Part shown: piece after piece, positions 7,890 to 17,459 of the stretch
How positions within the stretch are numbered: the stretch's first letter is position 1
Layout: every line of letters begins with the position of its first letter
Assembly: GCA_963841105.1 (NCBI GenBank)
Contig: CAWJCB010000034.1
Span: forward strand, 1-64,000
From: VAZQ01 sp963841105
GTDB lineage: Bacteria; Pseudomonadota; Alphaproteobacteria; Rhizobiales; Xanthobacteraceae
Length of the DNA: 64,000 bases
Direction: 5' to 3'
Made by a program: the position numbers and the translations under genes
The notes under the pieces: model-generated
Databases searched by the model: none
Seen by the model: only the letters and a program-made list of their open reading frames with translations
Told to the model about the DNA's origin: nothing

Positions 7890-8456
7890 CTATTTTGGTT
7901 TAGAAAGGAGCCACTGCATGCACATGTGCCCGACGATCAATTGCAGGTGTTCTGATATCTGCATGTCGTCGACGGCAAAGTGGATGGGATATTGCGCCAC
8001 GTCCTTGCAGCGTCCCCCCGCGTAGCCCAGAATGGCGAAAGTCTTGAGGCCCTTGGCATTGCTCACCTCTAGGGCCTTGACCACGTTGGCGGAGTTACCG
8101 CTGCCTGAGAGTACGATGAGAATATCGCCAGGGTGGCCCTTCACACGCACCTGCTCGGCGAAAATGTCCTCGTATCCCACATCGTTGGCGAGCGACGTGA
8201 TGACGGCGGGGTTGGCGCTGAGTGCCTCGGCTTTAAGCCCGATCCCGTTGCTCACCCCCGCGCCGTATAGGAAATCGTTCGCGAGGTGGATGGCATTTGC
8301 CGCGCTGCCGCCATTGCCGCAGAGGTAAACGGTCCGTCCAAACTCCCACGCTTCTCGCAGCGCTTGCGCCAAAGCGGGGACGGCGTTCATTGCATCTAAG
8401 TCGAGCGCCTGTGAGAGTTTCTTGGAATAATTCTTAACATGTGGGAGCACACTCAT
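7890..8456 (-). CDS. gmhA: Phosphoheptose isomerase-like SIS protein
   Basis: The SIS fold is evident from VYLCGNGGSAANAIHLANDF, ILIVLSGSGNSANVVKALE and the C-terminal MQISEHLQLIVGHMCMQWL. GmhA converts sedoheptulose-7-phosphate to heptose-7-phosphate, the first step of heptose nucleotide synthesis for LPS or glycan. I prefer the ATG at 8456 (about 188 residues); GTG 8516 and ATGs at 8498, 8492 and 8468 are alternatives that add N-terminal residues not typical of the family. Next in the same direction, beyond the insertion element, is the truncated nucleotidyltransferase-GmhB gene, so this was one pathway cluster. The stop codon is only five bases from the element, so the C-terminus could also be affected. 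Confidence 0.8.
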   Translation of the reverse strand: MSVLPHVKNYSKKLSQALDLDAMNAVPALAQALREAWEFGRTVYLCGNGGSAANAIHLANDFLYGAGVSNGIGLKAEALSANPAVITSLANDVGYEDIFAEQVRVKGHPGDILIVLSGSGNSANVVKALEVSNAKGLKTFAILGYAGGRCKDVAQYPIHFAVDDMQISEHLQLIVGHMCMQWLLSKPK

Positions 8457-8925
8457 CGTGACCGGCATTCCTTGGTCTTGTCTGGCCGACATGGTCATGC
8501 CTCTGCGTTCAGTCACGACGTAGCGGCAGAAACTGACTCCGGCAAATCAAGCGAGCGGACAGAGTGCCCACCGCCTCCCAGCGGTCATGCTCGATGCGCC
8601 TGCGCACGACCATGCCATTGGCGATCTCTTGCGCAAACCGGAGGCGGGGACAAATCATGCCGAAAGCCACCTCAGTCGAACCAATTCACGTCCCTGCCAT
8701 CGATCTGCAAAAGTTTGAGTATCGCGTCTATCTGTAGTTGTACTTACGACATAGCTCAACCGAACTCAGTTGCGGGACCTAAGGCCGGGACGGAGTTCGA
8801 CTGCGTCGACGGGGTCACTCCGCCGACCCCAGGTGACCGACGATCCTGCGGACAGGCTCTCCCCTCTCGTGAATATGAGGAGGCTGGGAAAGACCATGCT
8901 CTGGCGAGTTAAACGCCTCAGACCC
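8457..8925. other. Gene-poor stretch between gmhA and the GNAT gene
   Basis: No convincing gene is visible. The segment at 8831-8883 resembles 5215-5267: both read CAGGTGACCGA(C/T)GATCCT and continue to CGTGA..ATGAGGA, a short dispersed repeat or shared remnant. A GGGGTC/GACCCC hairpin at about 8814-8831 lies near the GNAT stop codon and may end that transcript. Confidence 0.4.
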
Positions 8926-9783
8926 TCACCCCAGCTCCAATGTGGTCACGCCAAAGATGCGGCCAAGCGCAACCGGCCGAATTGGGCCGGTGTACATCCG
9001 CGCCGTCTCGAATGTGGGGGAAAGCCCATGTGCCTCGGCGAGACTGATTGCGGCACGGTTGGGTTCCGGCACATCGACGAATACCTCTCCGCCGCCGGCA
9101 TCCGCAACCAGAGCGTTGAGGATATCCTCGGCGCAAGCCGCATCGTCGGCGACAAGCGGGGCGATCTTGTAGCCTTTGCGGCAGGGGCGAATAACGCCCC
9201 ACGCGGCAAGCCTTCCATCGCGAACGAGCGCGCGTCCGGCATGCCCGGGAGCGCCGATCCAGGAGCGCAGGAAATCTCGCCGCGGCGCCGGAAAGACGCT
9301 GGCATCATCAGCTTCGATCAGCGCGAAGGGAATCTCCTTGAGCGGCAAAAGCCCCGGCGATGGCGCCGCAGTCCCATCTATTCTGCCGCCGTATCGAATG
9401 TTGCGGTAGGCCAAGGCGAACCCCGACTTTTTGTAGTTTTCCTGCTGCGCCACGACACCGTCGAGCCCGACGACCCGGCCCCCCGCATGCGCCATGCCCG
9501 CCTGCCAGATGCGCCAGCCATAGCCGCGGCCGCGCTGGTCGGGACGCACAATGTAGACGCCGAGAAACGAGAACCTGTTGTCGTAATTGACGACTGAGAG
9601 GGTCGCAACGGGCGCGCCTTCGATCTCGCCGAGCAACAAGCCGCCAGGATCGACTGTCGTGAAACAGGCAGCATCGGACAGCCCGGGATTCCATCCCTCC
9701 GCCGCCGCCCACTCAATCGCAATCGCGATCTCATGCGGCGCCATCGCGCGCACGCGCAACAGGTCAGCATTCTCAGCATTCAT
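8926..9783 (-). CDS. GNAT-family N-acetyltransferase with C-terminal acetyltransferase-like domain
   Basis: The start at 9783 (MNAENADLLRVRAM) has a GGGAG binding site at suitable spacing; the frame is open 84 bases further but that part overlaps an intergenic repeat. The acetyl-CoA loop VRPDQRGRGYGWRIWQAGM follows FLGVYIV, as in GNAT enzymes. The second half (residues 160-285) has the YitH-like acetyltransferase-related fold (DFLRSWIGAPGHAGRALV). Such two-domain proteins acetylate small metabolites or amino groups; the substrate is not visible. Soluble, cytoplasmic. Confidence 0.75.
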   Translation of the reverse strand: MNAENADLLRVRAMAPHEIAIAIEWAAAEGWNPGLSDAACFTTVDPGGLLLGEIEGAPVATLSVVNYDNRFSFLGVYIVRPDQRGRGYGWRIWQAGMAHAGGRVVGLDGVVAQQENYKKSGFALAYRNIRYGGRIDGTAAPSPGLLPLKEIPFALIEADDASVFPAPRRDFLRSWIGAPGHAGRALVRDGRLAAWGVIRPCRKGYKIAPLVADDAACAEDILNALVADAGGGEVFVDVPEPNRAAISLAEAHGLSPTFETARMYTGPIRPVALGRIFGVTTLELG

Positions 9784-9820
9784 GGCGTCGGCTCCCAGGC
9801 GCACTTCAACTTTTAGCGGC

Positions 9821-9935
9821 GTAGCCCGGATAGCGCAGCGAAATCCGGGTAACTGCCCGGGAAGCAAACCCGCATTTCGCGGAGCCTGTCATCGGGCCGC
9901 GCTTTGCGCGGACCAGGTGGCTCAATGCGGGCTAC
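9821..9935. repeat. Palindromic GTAGCCCG...CGGGCTAC intergenic repeat
   Basis: The block starts with GTAGCCCGGATAGCGCAGCG and ends with GCGGGCTAC, so its ends are inverted copies of each other. Internal ATCCGGGT and CCGCGCTTTGCGCGG pieces form further hairpins. A shorter member is at 51353-51423. Repeats of this type are dispersed in rhizobial genomes. It separates the GNAT gene from the stop of the hydroxylase gene. Confidence 0.65.
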
Positions 9936-9938
9936 AGA

Positions 9939-11411
9939 TCAAAGGTTCGCGCCGCGGGCCTCCTCCGCGCCGTAGCTCGCCATGAAATGCTCGACCATCG
10001 CATGCAGCTCGTCCCATGGCGTGTTGATGAAATTGTAGTTGCGGACCGCGAATGCGGGTCCAACGAAGAATTTCTCATAGGATGCGGCGCGGCTGGCGTG
10101 GTCGGAGCCGATAAGGTCCCAGGCGAGCTTGAACAGCTTCATGCGCTCGACCGCGGCGAATTCCCCTGCGGTCCAGAAAGTTTCGAACAATTCGCGCAGC
10201 TCCGGCTCCTCCAGAACATCGATGCTTGCGGGGAACTGGAACTGACCACCGCCCATGAGCTCGCGCACGATGTCGATCAGCCCGGAATGATGCTCCATGG
10301 CCCAATGGATGGCGGCATAGAGATAGCGGCGATTGAAAATGACGTAGTCATTGTTGAACGGCTCGCAGGCCTCGATCTGTCCGTCGATCATGGCGTTAAA
10401 GCCGGCCTCCATGGCGGCCAGCCGAGCCAGTGTCTCGCGGACCGCCGGGATGTCACGCGCCCCGGTCGATCGGGTGATCAGGCTTGCCATGGCGACGAGA
10501 AAACGCAGCTTCGCTCCAAAGCGGACGTTTGACTGGTGATTTGCGATCACATGCGCGGCGGTCTTGATGTAGATATCGCGCGACAAGCCGGGATTATCGT
10601 GGACGATCACCTTCTCCCAGGGCACCTTGGCATCCTTGAACACCAGCATGCAGTCGGATTCGTCGAAGCGGGCGGTCAGCGGTCTGTCGAAGGCGCGCAT
10701 GCCGGGGCGGTTGAATGGCTCGCGCGACCAGAGCGTCAGCCCCGCAAGGTTGAGGGGTATGACGCAGGTGATGGATTCCTTGAGCTGGTCGGGTGCAAGC
10801 GGCATCACGTTTCCGACCAGCACCTCGTGCGCATACGCCGCCCCGGTTGCCAGCATCTTCATGCCGTTGAGGGTAACCCCCCGATCGTCCTCGGCGGTCA
10901 CGCGCAGCGCTGGCTGCGGCAGGCCCTTGGCAAGGTAGTAATCTCTGTTGCGCGCCGCCTGCGGCGGCACGATTGCGTAGGTGGCGAACAGATCATTGCG
11001 CCGCACATGCTGGTAGATCGCCAGCAGATTATCGCGGTGGCCGCCGGGCTCGCTGTCGAGCACCTCGGGCTTCATGGACAGCCCCGTAAGGTTGCCGGCG
11101 AACGCATCGGGGGTGCGCCCCATCAGGCCAAAGCAGAAATCCGCGATCTGGCGGTGCGCGCGGTTGCGCCGGCGCAGATCCTGTTGTGAGCGCGGCTGCA
11201 GATAATACATGCTGTAGCGCTCGCCGCCCTCCTCAAAGGTCATGACGTCACGCAACGCCGGATCGCATTTGAGATCAAACAGAGCGGCATAGGTCTGCGC
11301 GCCTCCGGCAAAGGCCGGATGTGCGGTCTGATCATGCACGCGCTCCTTGCCAACATAGAGCGCGCGACCATCGCGAATGCTCCGCAGATATTCCTTGCCT
11401 GTCATGAGCAT
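9939..11411 (-). CDS. 4-hydroxyphenylacetate 3-hydroxylase-family (HpaB-like) oxygenase
   Basis: About 490 residues from the ATG at 11411 (MLMTGKEYLRSIRDGRALYV), the standard HpaB N-terminus; the open frame upstream to 11648 covers the divergent control region and is not coding. Recognisable parts are FNRPGMRAFDRPL, DNPGLSRDIYIKTAAHV and RELMGGGQFQFPAS. Family members are FADH2-dependent enzymes that hydroxylate phenols such as 4-hydroxyphenylacetate, using a separate flavin reductase (HpaC). No reductase gene is adjacent. Some relatives are dehydratases or chromophore-biosynthesis enzymes, so the substrate is open. Divergent from the CoA-transferase genes, which may take a downstream product. 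Confidence 0.8.
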   Translation of the reverse strand: MLMTGKEYLRSIRDGRALYVGKERVHDQTAHPAFAGGAQTYAALFDLKCDPALRDVMTFEEGGERYSMYYLQPRSQQDLRRRNRAHRQIADFCFGLMGRTPDAFAGNLTGLSMKPEVLDSEPGGHRDNLLAIYQHVRRNDLFATYAIVPPQAARNRDYYLAKGLPQPALRVTAEDDRGVTLNGMKMLATGAAYAHEVLVGNVMPLAPDQLKESITCVIPLNLAGLTLWSREPFNRPGMRAFDRPLTARFDESDCMLVFKDAKVPWEKVIVHDNPGLSRDIYIKTAAHVIANHQSNVRFGAKLRFLVAMASLITRSTGARDIPAVRETLARLAAMEAGFNAMIDGQIEACEPFNNDYVIFNRRYLYAAIHWAMEHHSGLIDIVRELMGGGQFQFPASIDVLEEPELRELFETFWTAGEFAAVERMKLFKLAWDLIGSDHASRAASYEKFFVGPAFAVRNYNFINTPWDELHAMVEHFMASYGAEEARGANL

Positions 11412-11495
11412 GAGGGCGGACCCATCATACGGCACCAGCGAGACTGATTTAGAGCGCGAAGCTTGCAGCGGACGGGCCACCGGCCGCAAGGGATG

Positions 11496-11568
11496 TGTCG
11501 GCAAGGCACGTGTCGGCAAGAAAACGTTCCAAGCGGGACATTGCAGGCGGCATGTTGCAGGCGGCATG
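11496..11568. repeat. Short tandem repeats in the divergent control region
   Basis: Two kinds of direct repeat lie side by side: TGTCGGCAAG at 11496-11505 and 11511-11520 (15-base period), and TTGCAGGCGGCATG repeated perfectly head to tail at 11541-11554 and 11555-11568. They sit between the divergent hydroxylase and CoA-transferase starts, where a regulator would bind. Function as operators is inferred from position only. Confidence 0.5.
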
Positions 11569-11646
11569 GCGACACGATAGAGAATTCGCACGCCCGCGGC
11601 CGAGCGCACGTTGCGCGGGATCGGCGCATCCAAACGGGGACAATGC

Positions 11647-12357
11647 ATGAAGAAAGTCTATCCCGACGCCAAGGCGGCTCTCGCCGGCCTGTTGCACGAT
11701 GGCATGATGATCATGGCAGGGGGCTTCGGACTTTGCGGCGTCCCGGAAACCCTCATCCAGGCCATCCGCGAATCCGGCATTCGCAATCTCACCGTGATCT
11801 CCAACAATGCCGGCATAGACGGCGTGGGTCTTGGGCTGCTGCTCGATACGAAGCAGATCAAAAAAATGATCTCCTCCTACGTCGGCGAGAACAAGACGTT
11901 TGCCCAGCAGTATCTCGCCGGCGAGCTGGAGATCGAGTTCAATCCGCAGGGGACCCTGGCAGAGCGCATCCGCGCCGGCGGCGCCGGCATTCCGGCGTTC
12001 TTCACCCGCACCGGCGCCGGCACAATGATCGCCGAGGGCAAGGAGGAGCGCGAATTTGCCGGAGAGCGCTACGTCATGGAACGTGGGCTGGTTGCCGACC
12101 TGTCGATCGTGCATGCGTGGATGGGCGATACCGAGGGAAATCTCGTCTACCGGAAGACCGCGCGCAATTTCAATCCGATGATGGCCACGGCCGGCAAGGT
12201 GACGGTCGCCGAAGTCGAGTATCTGGGGCAGCCAGGCGATATAAATCCGGACCACATCATCACGCCGGGCGTGTTCGTCAAACGCATCGTGCATGTCCCG
12301 AATGCGGTGAAGCACATCGAGCAGCGCACGGTGCGCCGGCGCGAGCCGCCGGCCTGA
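11647..12357 (+). CDS. scoA: 3-oxoacid CoA-transferase subunit A
   Basis: 236 residues starting MKKVYPDAKAALAGLLHDGM, then MAGGFGLCGVPETLI, the glycine-rich CoA-binding loop of subunit A of succinyl-CoA:3-ketoacid (or 3-oxoadipate) CoA-transferases. ATG 11647 is preceded by GGGGAC and fits the family N-terminus; the 12 extra codons upstream do not. It acts with the next gene as a heterotetramer moving CoA from succinyl-CoA to a 3-oxoacid such as acetoacetate. The partner gene begins 17 bases after the stop. Confidence 0.9.
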   Translation: MKKVYPDAKAALAGLLHDGMMIMAGGFGLCGVPETLIQAIRESGIRNLTVISNNAGIDGVGLGLLLDTKQIKKMISSYVGENKTFAQQYLAGELEIEFNPQGTLAERIRAGGAGIPAFFTRTGAGTMIAEGKEEREFAGERYVMERGLVADLSIVHAWMGDTEGNLVYRKTARNFNPMMATAGKVTVAEVEYLGQPGDINPDHIITPGVFVKRIVHVPNAVKHIEQRTVRRREPPA

Positions 12358-12374
12358 ACGGGAGAGGAAATCTG

Positions 12375-13016
12375 ATGGCTTGGACCCGCGAACAAATGGC
12401 CGAACGCGCCGCCAGGGAGCTGCGCGACGGCTTTTATGTCAACCTTGGCATTGGCATCCCGACGCTCGTCTCAAACTACATCCCAGCTGGAATGAGCGTG
12501 CAGTTGCAAAGCGAGAATGGAATGCTCGGCTTCGGCCCGTTCCCGTACGAAGGAGAAGAGGATCCCGACCTCATCAATGCCGGCAAGCAGACGGTCACCG
12601 AGATTCCTACGACCAGTTACTTCTCGTCGGCCGACAGCTTCGCCATGATCCGCGGCGGACACATCGATCTTTCCATACTCGGCGCCATGCAGGTGGCCGA
12701 GAACGGCGATCTCGCCAACTGGATGATTCCGGGAAAGATGGTCAAAGGCATGGGCGGCGCCATGGACCTCGTCGCCGGCGTAAAGAAGGTCGTCGTGGTG
12801 ATGGAGCACTCGGCCAAGAACGAGCCGAAGCTGCTTAAGCGCTGCACGCTGCCGCTGACGGGGACAGGCGTTGTGGACATGGTGATCACTGATCTCGGCG
12901 TATTCACGATCGATAAAAAGGGTGGGGCGGGCATGACCTTGATGGAAATCGCACCTGGCGTCACGCAGGACGAAATCCGGGCCAAGACGCAGGCGAGCTA
13001 CCGGGTCGCCGCATAA
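12375..13016 (+). CDS. scoB: 3-oxoacid CoA-transferase subunit B
   Basis: 213 residues from ATG 12375 with GGAGAGGAAA as binding site. The catalytic glutamate is in QSENGMLGFGP, which forms the acyl-glutamyl and glutamyl-CoA intermediates. Further family blocks are IRGGHIDLSILGAMQV and GMGGAMDLVAGVKKVVV. Length and neighbour agree with a standard A/B enzyme. Whether the substrate is acetoacetate or 3-oxoadipate cannot be told; the adjacent HpaB-like gene allows an aromatic route. Confidence 0.92.
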   Translation: MAWTREQMAERAARELRDGFYVNLGIGIPTLVSNYIPAGMSVQLQSENGMLGFGPFPYEGEEDPDLINAGKQTVTEIPTTSYFSSADSFAMIRGGHIDLSILGAMQVAENGDLANWMIPGKMVKGMGGAMDLVAGVKKVVVVMEHSAKNEPKLLKRCTLPLTGTGVVDMVITDLGVFTIDKKGGAGMTLMEIAPGVTQDEIRAKTQASYRVAA

Positions 13017-13359
13017 CCCCGAGCCATGAGCTGTAGGGTGCGCAAAGGCGCGCAATTCCAAATCCGCGGCTCAATACGCGTCATTGGTATGCGCGCCGTG
13101 CGCACGCACAGGCCGGCTGCTGCTCTCCCGGGACGCGTGGGCACGCCGCCGGAAAAGGATGTTTGTTGGACTCCGACTGAGCTCGGCGGCTTTGCCCACC
13201 CCTACTCTGCTCCCAATTGACTAAAAAACTACAGTAATACCAAGCAAATACGCGGCCACGAAAGCGTCACAGAACGCTTGCACAACGCTTTGGAAGGGAG
13301 CGCGTGCTCGCGCTCCAGTCATGCAACGCCTGAACCGGCAATAACGCGAGAAAACCTTT
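13017..13359. other. Gene-poor stretch between scoB and the AsmA-like gene
   Basis: No gene is supported here. It contains an AT-richer part near 13220-13250 that could hold the promoter of the following gene, and a hairpin GGAGCGCG-TGCT-CGCGCTCC at 13297-13316. Confidence 0.4.
13297..13316. repeat. Hairpin GGAGCGCG-TGCT-CGCGCTCC
   Basis: A perfect 8-base stem with a 4-base loop, 43 bases before the AsmA-like start. It may be a terminator of scoAB or a leader hairpin; there is no T-run. Confidence 0.4.
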
Positions 13360-15396
13360 GTGACCGCGCCTGTAGGCATCAAACGTCTCGCACTTGCCGT
13401 CATCGCTGTCGTTCTTGTCGGATTCGGCGCCGTTCTGGTTCTTCCGTTCCTCATGCCGGCGGACGCGGTCCGCGACGCCGTCAAGGCCGAGATTCATGCC
13501 GTGACCGGGCTTGATCCGGTTTTACAGGGCAGAGCGTCGGTTGCTCTGTTTCCTGCCGGGCGAGTGAGCTTTGATGACGTGACCCTCGGCGATAATCGAA
13601 CCGGGGCGCCGGCGCTTACCGCCGAACGGGTGGTTGCACGTCTGCGTTTTTTTCCGATTTTGATCGGGCGCATCGAGATAGCCGACGTTTCCCTCGTGCG
13701 GCCAACGATTGCCATCGTCTTCGAAGCTGATCGCAGCTCGAACTGGTCCGGTCATATCGAAGCCCTGGCGCGTAACCTCAAGCGTCAGCCCAATCCGGCA
13801 GCCTCCTTCTCAGAGATTCGCATCGAGGACGGCACCATCATCCTGCGCGACCAGACAAACAACGTGGTTGAGACGCTTTCGCATGTGGAGTTCGCGCTTG
13901 CCTGGCCCTCCATCGCACGCAGCTTTGCGGCGACCGGCGGGTTTATCTGGCGTGACGAGCAGATGGCGGCCAGCATCAGCTTGACGGATTTCGTCGCCGC
14001 GTTGCAGGGCGATCGGTCAGGACTCAAGAATCCGCCTTGCGGGCGCCCCGCTCAAATTCGGTTTCGACGGCTACATCAGTCACCGGCCTATCCTGAAGAT
14101 GGAAGGAACCGTTGCGGCGGATGCGGCCTCGTTGCGGGACACGATTCGCTGGGCTGGCCGAGAGCCACCTCCCGGCGCAGGTTTCGGGCCCTTCGCTCTC
14201 AAGGGGCAAGCCAACGTCGTTGGGGGGAATATTGGGCTCTCCCGCGCGCATATCGAGGTGGACGGCAACGTCGGCGAAGGTGTGCTGTCATTAAGCGGGC
14301 ACGGGGTGCTGCAAGGCACGCTGGCTACCGAGAGTTCTCGACCTCACACCCTACATTTCCACTGTGCGGCTCCTCGGCGGCGCCGGCGACCACGGCTGGG
14401 ACGGCAGTCCAATCATGCTCGACGGCATCGAGGCGATCGATACGGATTTGAGATTGTCGGCCGCGGGAGTGACGATCGCGAATGCAAAGCTTGGACGCAC
14501 CGCTGTCGCGGCCACTCTGCACCACGGGCAATTCACGGTGGCCATCGGCGAGTCGGAAGCCTTCGGCGGGATGGTGAGAGGAACACTAGGCATCGCCAAA
14601 TCGACGGCGGGAGCCGACCTGAATGCGCGATTGCAATTCTCGAACGTCGATCTCGAGCAGTGCATAGGCGAGTTGCTCGGCATCCGGCGCCTCGAAGGAA
14701 AAGGCAATCTGGCGTTCGCCGTCGAGAGCTCCGGCGCCAGCGTCTATGCTTTGACGAAAGGGCTGAACGGCACGGCAACCCTCGCAAGCCGCAAGGGCGC
14801 AATCACCGGCCTCAATATCGAGCAACTGCTCAAACGCATTGAGCGCAGTCCACTTTCCGGCGGCGGCGATTTCCGCGTCGGCAAGACCCCTTACGATACC
14901 TTGACAGTGAACCTGAAGATCGCCGACGGCATCGCCAACGTCGAAGAACATGCACATGGAAGGCGCGGCCGTCGGTCTTGGGCTGAGCGGCATCGCATCG
15001 ATCCCTGCGCGCGAAGTCGATCTGCGTGGAACGGCAAGCCTGTTGCAGGCTGGCGTCGCTACGGGGCAAAGCCCGCTACCCACATTCGAGCTGCCATTCA
15101 TGGTCCAAGGGCCCTGGAACGACCCGATCATGCTGCCGGATGCGCAAAGCCTGATACAGCGCTCCGGGGCAGCCGCCCCGCTGCTGGATGCGCTGCGAAA
15201 CCGCGGCACTGCGGAGGCGGTGCGCTCCGTCCTCGAACGCCTGCGGGGATCGGCGCCCGGCAGGCCTTCCCCGCCACCCGCGGAGACAGCTCCCACCCTC
15301 GCCGGCACCAGCATGCCGACCGAGGAGGCTCAGGCGCCGAGCGCGCCGACCGCCGCCGGCAGCTTGTCACCAGAGGGATTGCCCAGCCCGCAATAG
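13360..15396 (+). pseudogene. asmA: AsmA-family protein, frame broken three times
   Basis: Read across four frames the product is a normal AsmA-like protein of about 678 residues: N-terminal membrane anchor (LALAVIAVVLVGFGAVLVLPF), DPVLQGRASVALFPAGRVSF typical of the AsmA start, SFSEIRIEDGTIILRDQ, and C-terminal IASIPAREVDLRGTASLL plus a Pro/Ala tail. Single extra bases near 14026, 14336 and 14947 each shift the frame by +1. Removing them restores GLRIRLAGAPLKFGFDGYIS, ESLDLTPYISTVRLLGG and VEDMHMEGAAVGL. AsmA proteins help outer-membrane assembly and lipid transport between membranes. The three shifts return to the original frame. The rest of the sequence is well preserved, so real decay is recent or the shifts are read errors. 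Confidence 0.75.
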
Positions 15397-15516
15397 GTAC
15401 GGCCACTTCGCGCCATAACCAGGAGCTGCGCTCACCTTAGTGCGCGTCCTTGGCTCGCAAGCTGCTCCTCGCCGACTTTTGCAAACAATATCTGCCAATG
15501 AACGACATGGGCTCCC

Positions 15517-16521
15517 TCATTCGATCACCTCGTCGGCGCGCGCGAGCAGCGTCGATGGCACCTCAAGGCCGAGCGCCTTCGCAGTTTTGAGGTTGATCAC
15601 CAACTCGTACTTCGCTGGTGTCTGCACCGGCAGGACGGCCGGCTTCTCGCCCTTGAGGATGCGATCGACGTAGCCGGCTGCGCGCCGAAAAATATCGGAA
15701 ACGTCGCTACCATATGACAGCAGACCGCCGCTCGTGGCAAAAATACGTTCTGGGTAGACCGCCGGCAGGCGGTGGCGTGCGGCAAGTCCAATGACTCCGT
15801 CACGATAGTTCAACGTGCTCACGTCCGGCAGAACTATTAGACCACCGTTCGGCTCGCGCGCGAACACATCGACCATACGCTCGAGCTCCGCAAAGGTGAG
15901 CGGGCCGACCGAGGTCGGCACAACCGCGAAAGACGGAGCAGCGGCCTCGATCGGTCGCCAGAACAAGTCGGCGAATGGTGCCGTCTGCGGGTTGAAGACG
16001 AGCGCGACACGCGTGACGCGCGTCGCCACTTGCTTGAGCATCTCCAGCCACTTGGTCCCGATCGAGAACTCGAAACTGGTGAAGCCGGTGAGATGACCGC
16101 CGGGATGCGCCAGGTTCAACACCAGGCCCTCACCAACCGGATCAGTCACTTGCGTGAACACGATCGGAACGGTGTGTCGTTGCTCCTGCAGAGCGGCCAT
16201 GACCGGCGTGCTGTTGGCCAGAATCAGGTCCGGCGCCATGCCCACCAGCTCGATTGCATTGGTGCGCAACGCTTCGGGGTTTTCAGCCCAGCGGTATTCG
16301 ATTCTGAGGTCACGTCCCCTTATCCATCCCAGCTTGCGCAGTCCATTTTCGAAGGCTGCCGCGCGCGACAGTCCTTCCGGGTCGTTGGCGGCAAAGCTCA
16401 TCAGCACGGCAATTTGCCTCACCCGCTTGGACTGCTGCGCGCTCGCGGCCGGCGGCCACGTTGCAACAGCGCCGCCAAGCAGGGCGATGAATTCACGGCG
16501 TCTTAATTGATCGAATTGCAT
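15517..16521 (-). CDS. Solitary ABC-type substrate-binding protein (ABC_sub_bind family)
   Basis: 334 residues. The start MQFDQLRRREFIALLGGAVA is a twin-arginine-like export signal ending at SAQQ. The mature part shows IAVLMSFAANDPEGLSR, GLVLNLAHPGGHLTGFT and GGLLSYGSDVSDIFRRAAGY, all marks of the COG2984/TrpX-like binding proteins that are heavily amplified in Bradyrhizobium-type genomes. No permease or ATPase is adjacent, as is usual for these copies; the ligand is unknown. The homologous gene at 17885 is in the opposite direction. Confidence 0.88.
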   Translation of the reverse strand: MQFDQLRRREFIALLGGAVATWPPAASAQQSKRVRQIAVLMSFAANDPEGLSRAAAFENGLRKLGWIRGRDLRIEYRWAENPEALRTNAIELVGMAPDLILANSTPVMAALQEQRHTVPIVFTQVTDPVGEGLVLNLAHPGGHLTGFTSFEFSIGTKWLEMLKQVATRVTRVALVFNPQTAPFADLFWRPIEAAAPSFAVVPTSVGPLTFAELERMVDVFAREPNGGLIVLPDVSTLNYRDGVIGLAARHRLPAVYPERIFATSGGLLSYGSDVSDIFRRAAGYVDRILKGEKPAVLPVQTPAKYELVINLKTAKALGLEVPSTLLARADEVIE

Positions 16522-16790
16522 TCAGTCCCCGGTCAGCCAGGACCGCATCGCAGGATATCGAACGGCCGGGGATCAGTCAGCGGGTATGAACAAGATTTTG
16601 CAGCAAGCCTGCTGTTGTCGAAGGCGCTTCGGTGTCTGCAATCACCGGCGGTGATTGGTGCGCTCGCATTATGTCCGCCCTACCACAGTCAGCCGGTCAG
16701 CATTTCGTGTGCGTGCCAATTGCTGATGCATGCATCGCACAAACAGTCCCACCACTCTCGGTCACGTCGTGGCGAGGAGGCGGTCAACCG

Positions 16791-17459
16791 TCAGGAGCAT
16801 GGGGAAGGAGCAACCTGCGCCCACAACCGACCGGCGCCCGGGCGAGTTGCCAGCACGCGCACGCACGCGCCAACTAACAGCGTGCTGTGCAATTTCGCAA
16901 GGTCATTTGCTCCCGCCTGCACTTCCGACCAGACTGGCATTCTGTGTTGCGCGGTCAATACCGCGCCGGCAGGAGGTAACGACGTTTCGGAAATTTCGTA
17001 GCCGCTGAAATTACCCACCCAGGACCTTTCCTGCCGGCGGCTGAGCGCTACCCAGCCGCTGCCACCGTAGCCAGGCGTGCCAAATATGCCGACCGGCTGC
17101 CGGCGTTGCAGCGACACAGCCGCCTGCGCTGTTGCCCTGTTGATGTCGCCGCGAACCGCAGAACTGATCGCGGCAGGTTCCATTTCCTGCAGTGCCGCCT
17201 GGAAAACGGTGCGGGCGTCCGGGTCGCCATCGCCACAGCTCTTGTCGAACTCAGCGATGTCCTTCCGGAGCAGCGTGCGCTTGGCGTCGGCGGCGATCTG
17301 GCGCTCCATGGTGGCGAGGATGTTGGTTCTCAGCCTTTGACAGGTGGCTTCGGACGAAAAGTAATTTTGATAGGCGGAGTAACTGCCAGCGGCAGCCGCC
17401 GGAATCCCGAGGGCCGCGCCCACGAGTTGCAAGGTCGTTACCACTCGCTGCGGAAGCAT
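16791..17459 (-). CDS. Hypothetical protein with N-terminal membrane anchor
   Basis: 222 residues. The N-terminus (VVTTLQLVGAALGIPAAAAGSYSAYQNYF) looks like one membrane segment or an uncleaved signal. It is followed by a helical charged region with two cysteines (ATCQRLR, DKSCGDGD). The C-terminal third is richer in Gly/Ser/Trp (GTPGYGGSGWVALSRRQ) and resembles a small beta domain. I do not recognise the family. It stands alone between intergenic stretches, and coding character is supported by length and composition. Confidence 0.55.
   Translation of the reverse strand: MLPQRVVTTLQLVGAALGIPAAAAGSYSAYQNYFSSEATCQRLRTNILATMERQIAADAKRTLLRKDIAEFDKSCGDGDPDARTVFQAALQEMEPAAISSAVRGDINRATAQAAVSLQRRQPVGIFGTPGYGGSGWVALSRRQERSWVGNFSGYEISETSLPPAGAVLTAQHRMPVWSEVQAGANDLAKLHSTLLVGACVRVLATRPGAGRLWAQVAPSPCS

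Noticed and set aside
8657..8737. A 26-codon frame in the gap after gmhA
   Set aside because: Weak start and no similarity; probably chance.
10536..11189. Plus-strand frames opposite the HpaB-like gene
   Set aside because: Antisense shadows; the minus strand has all the family motifs.
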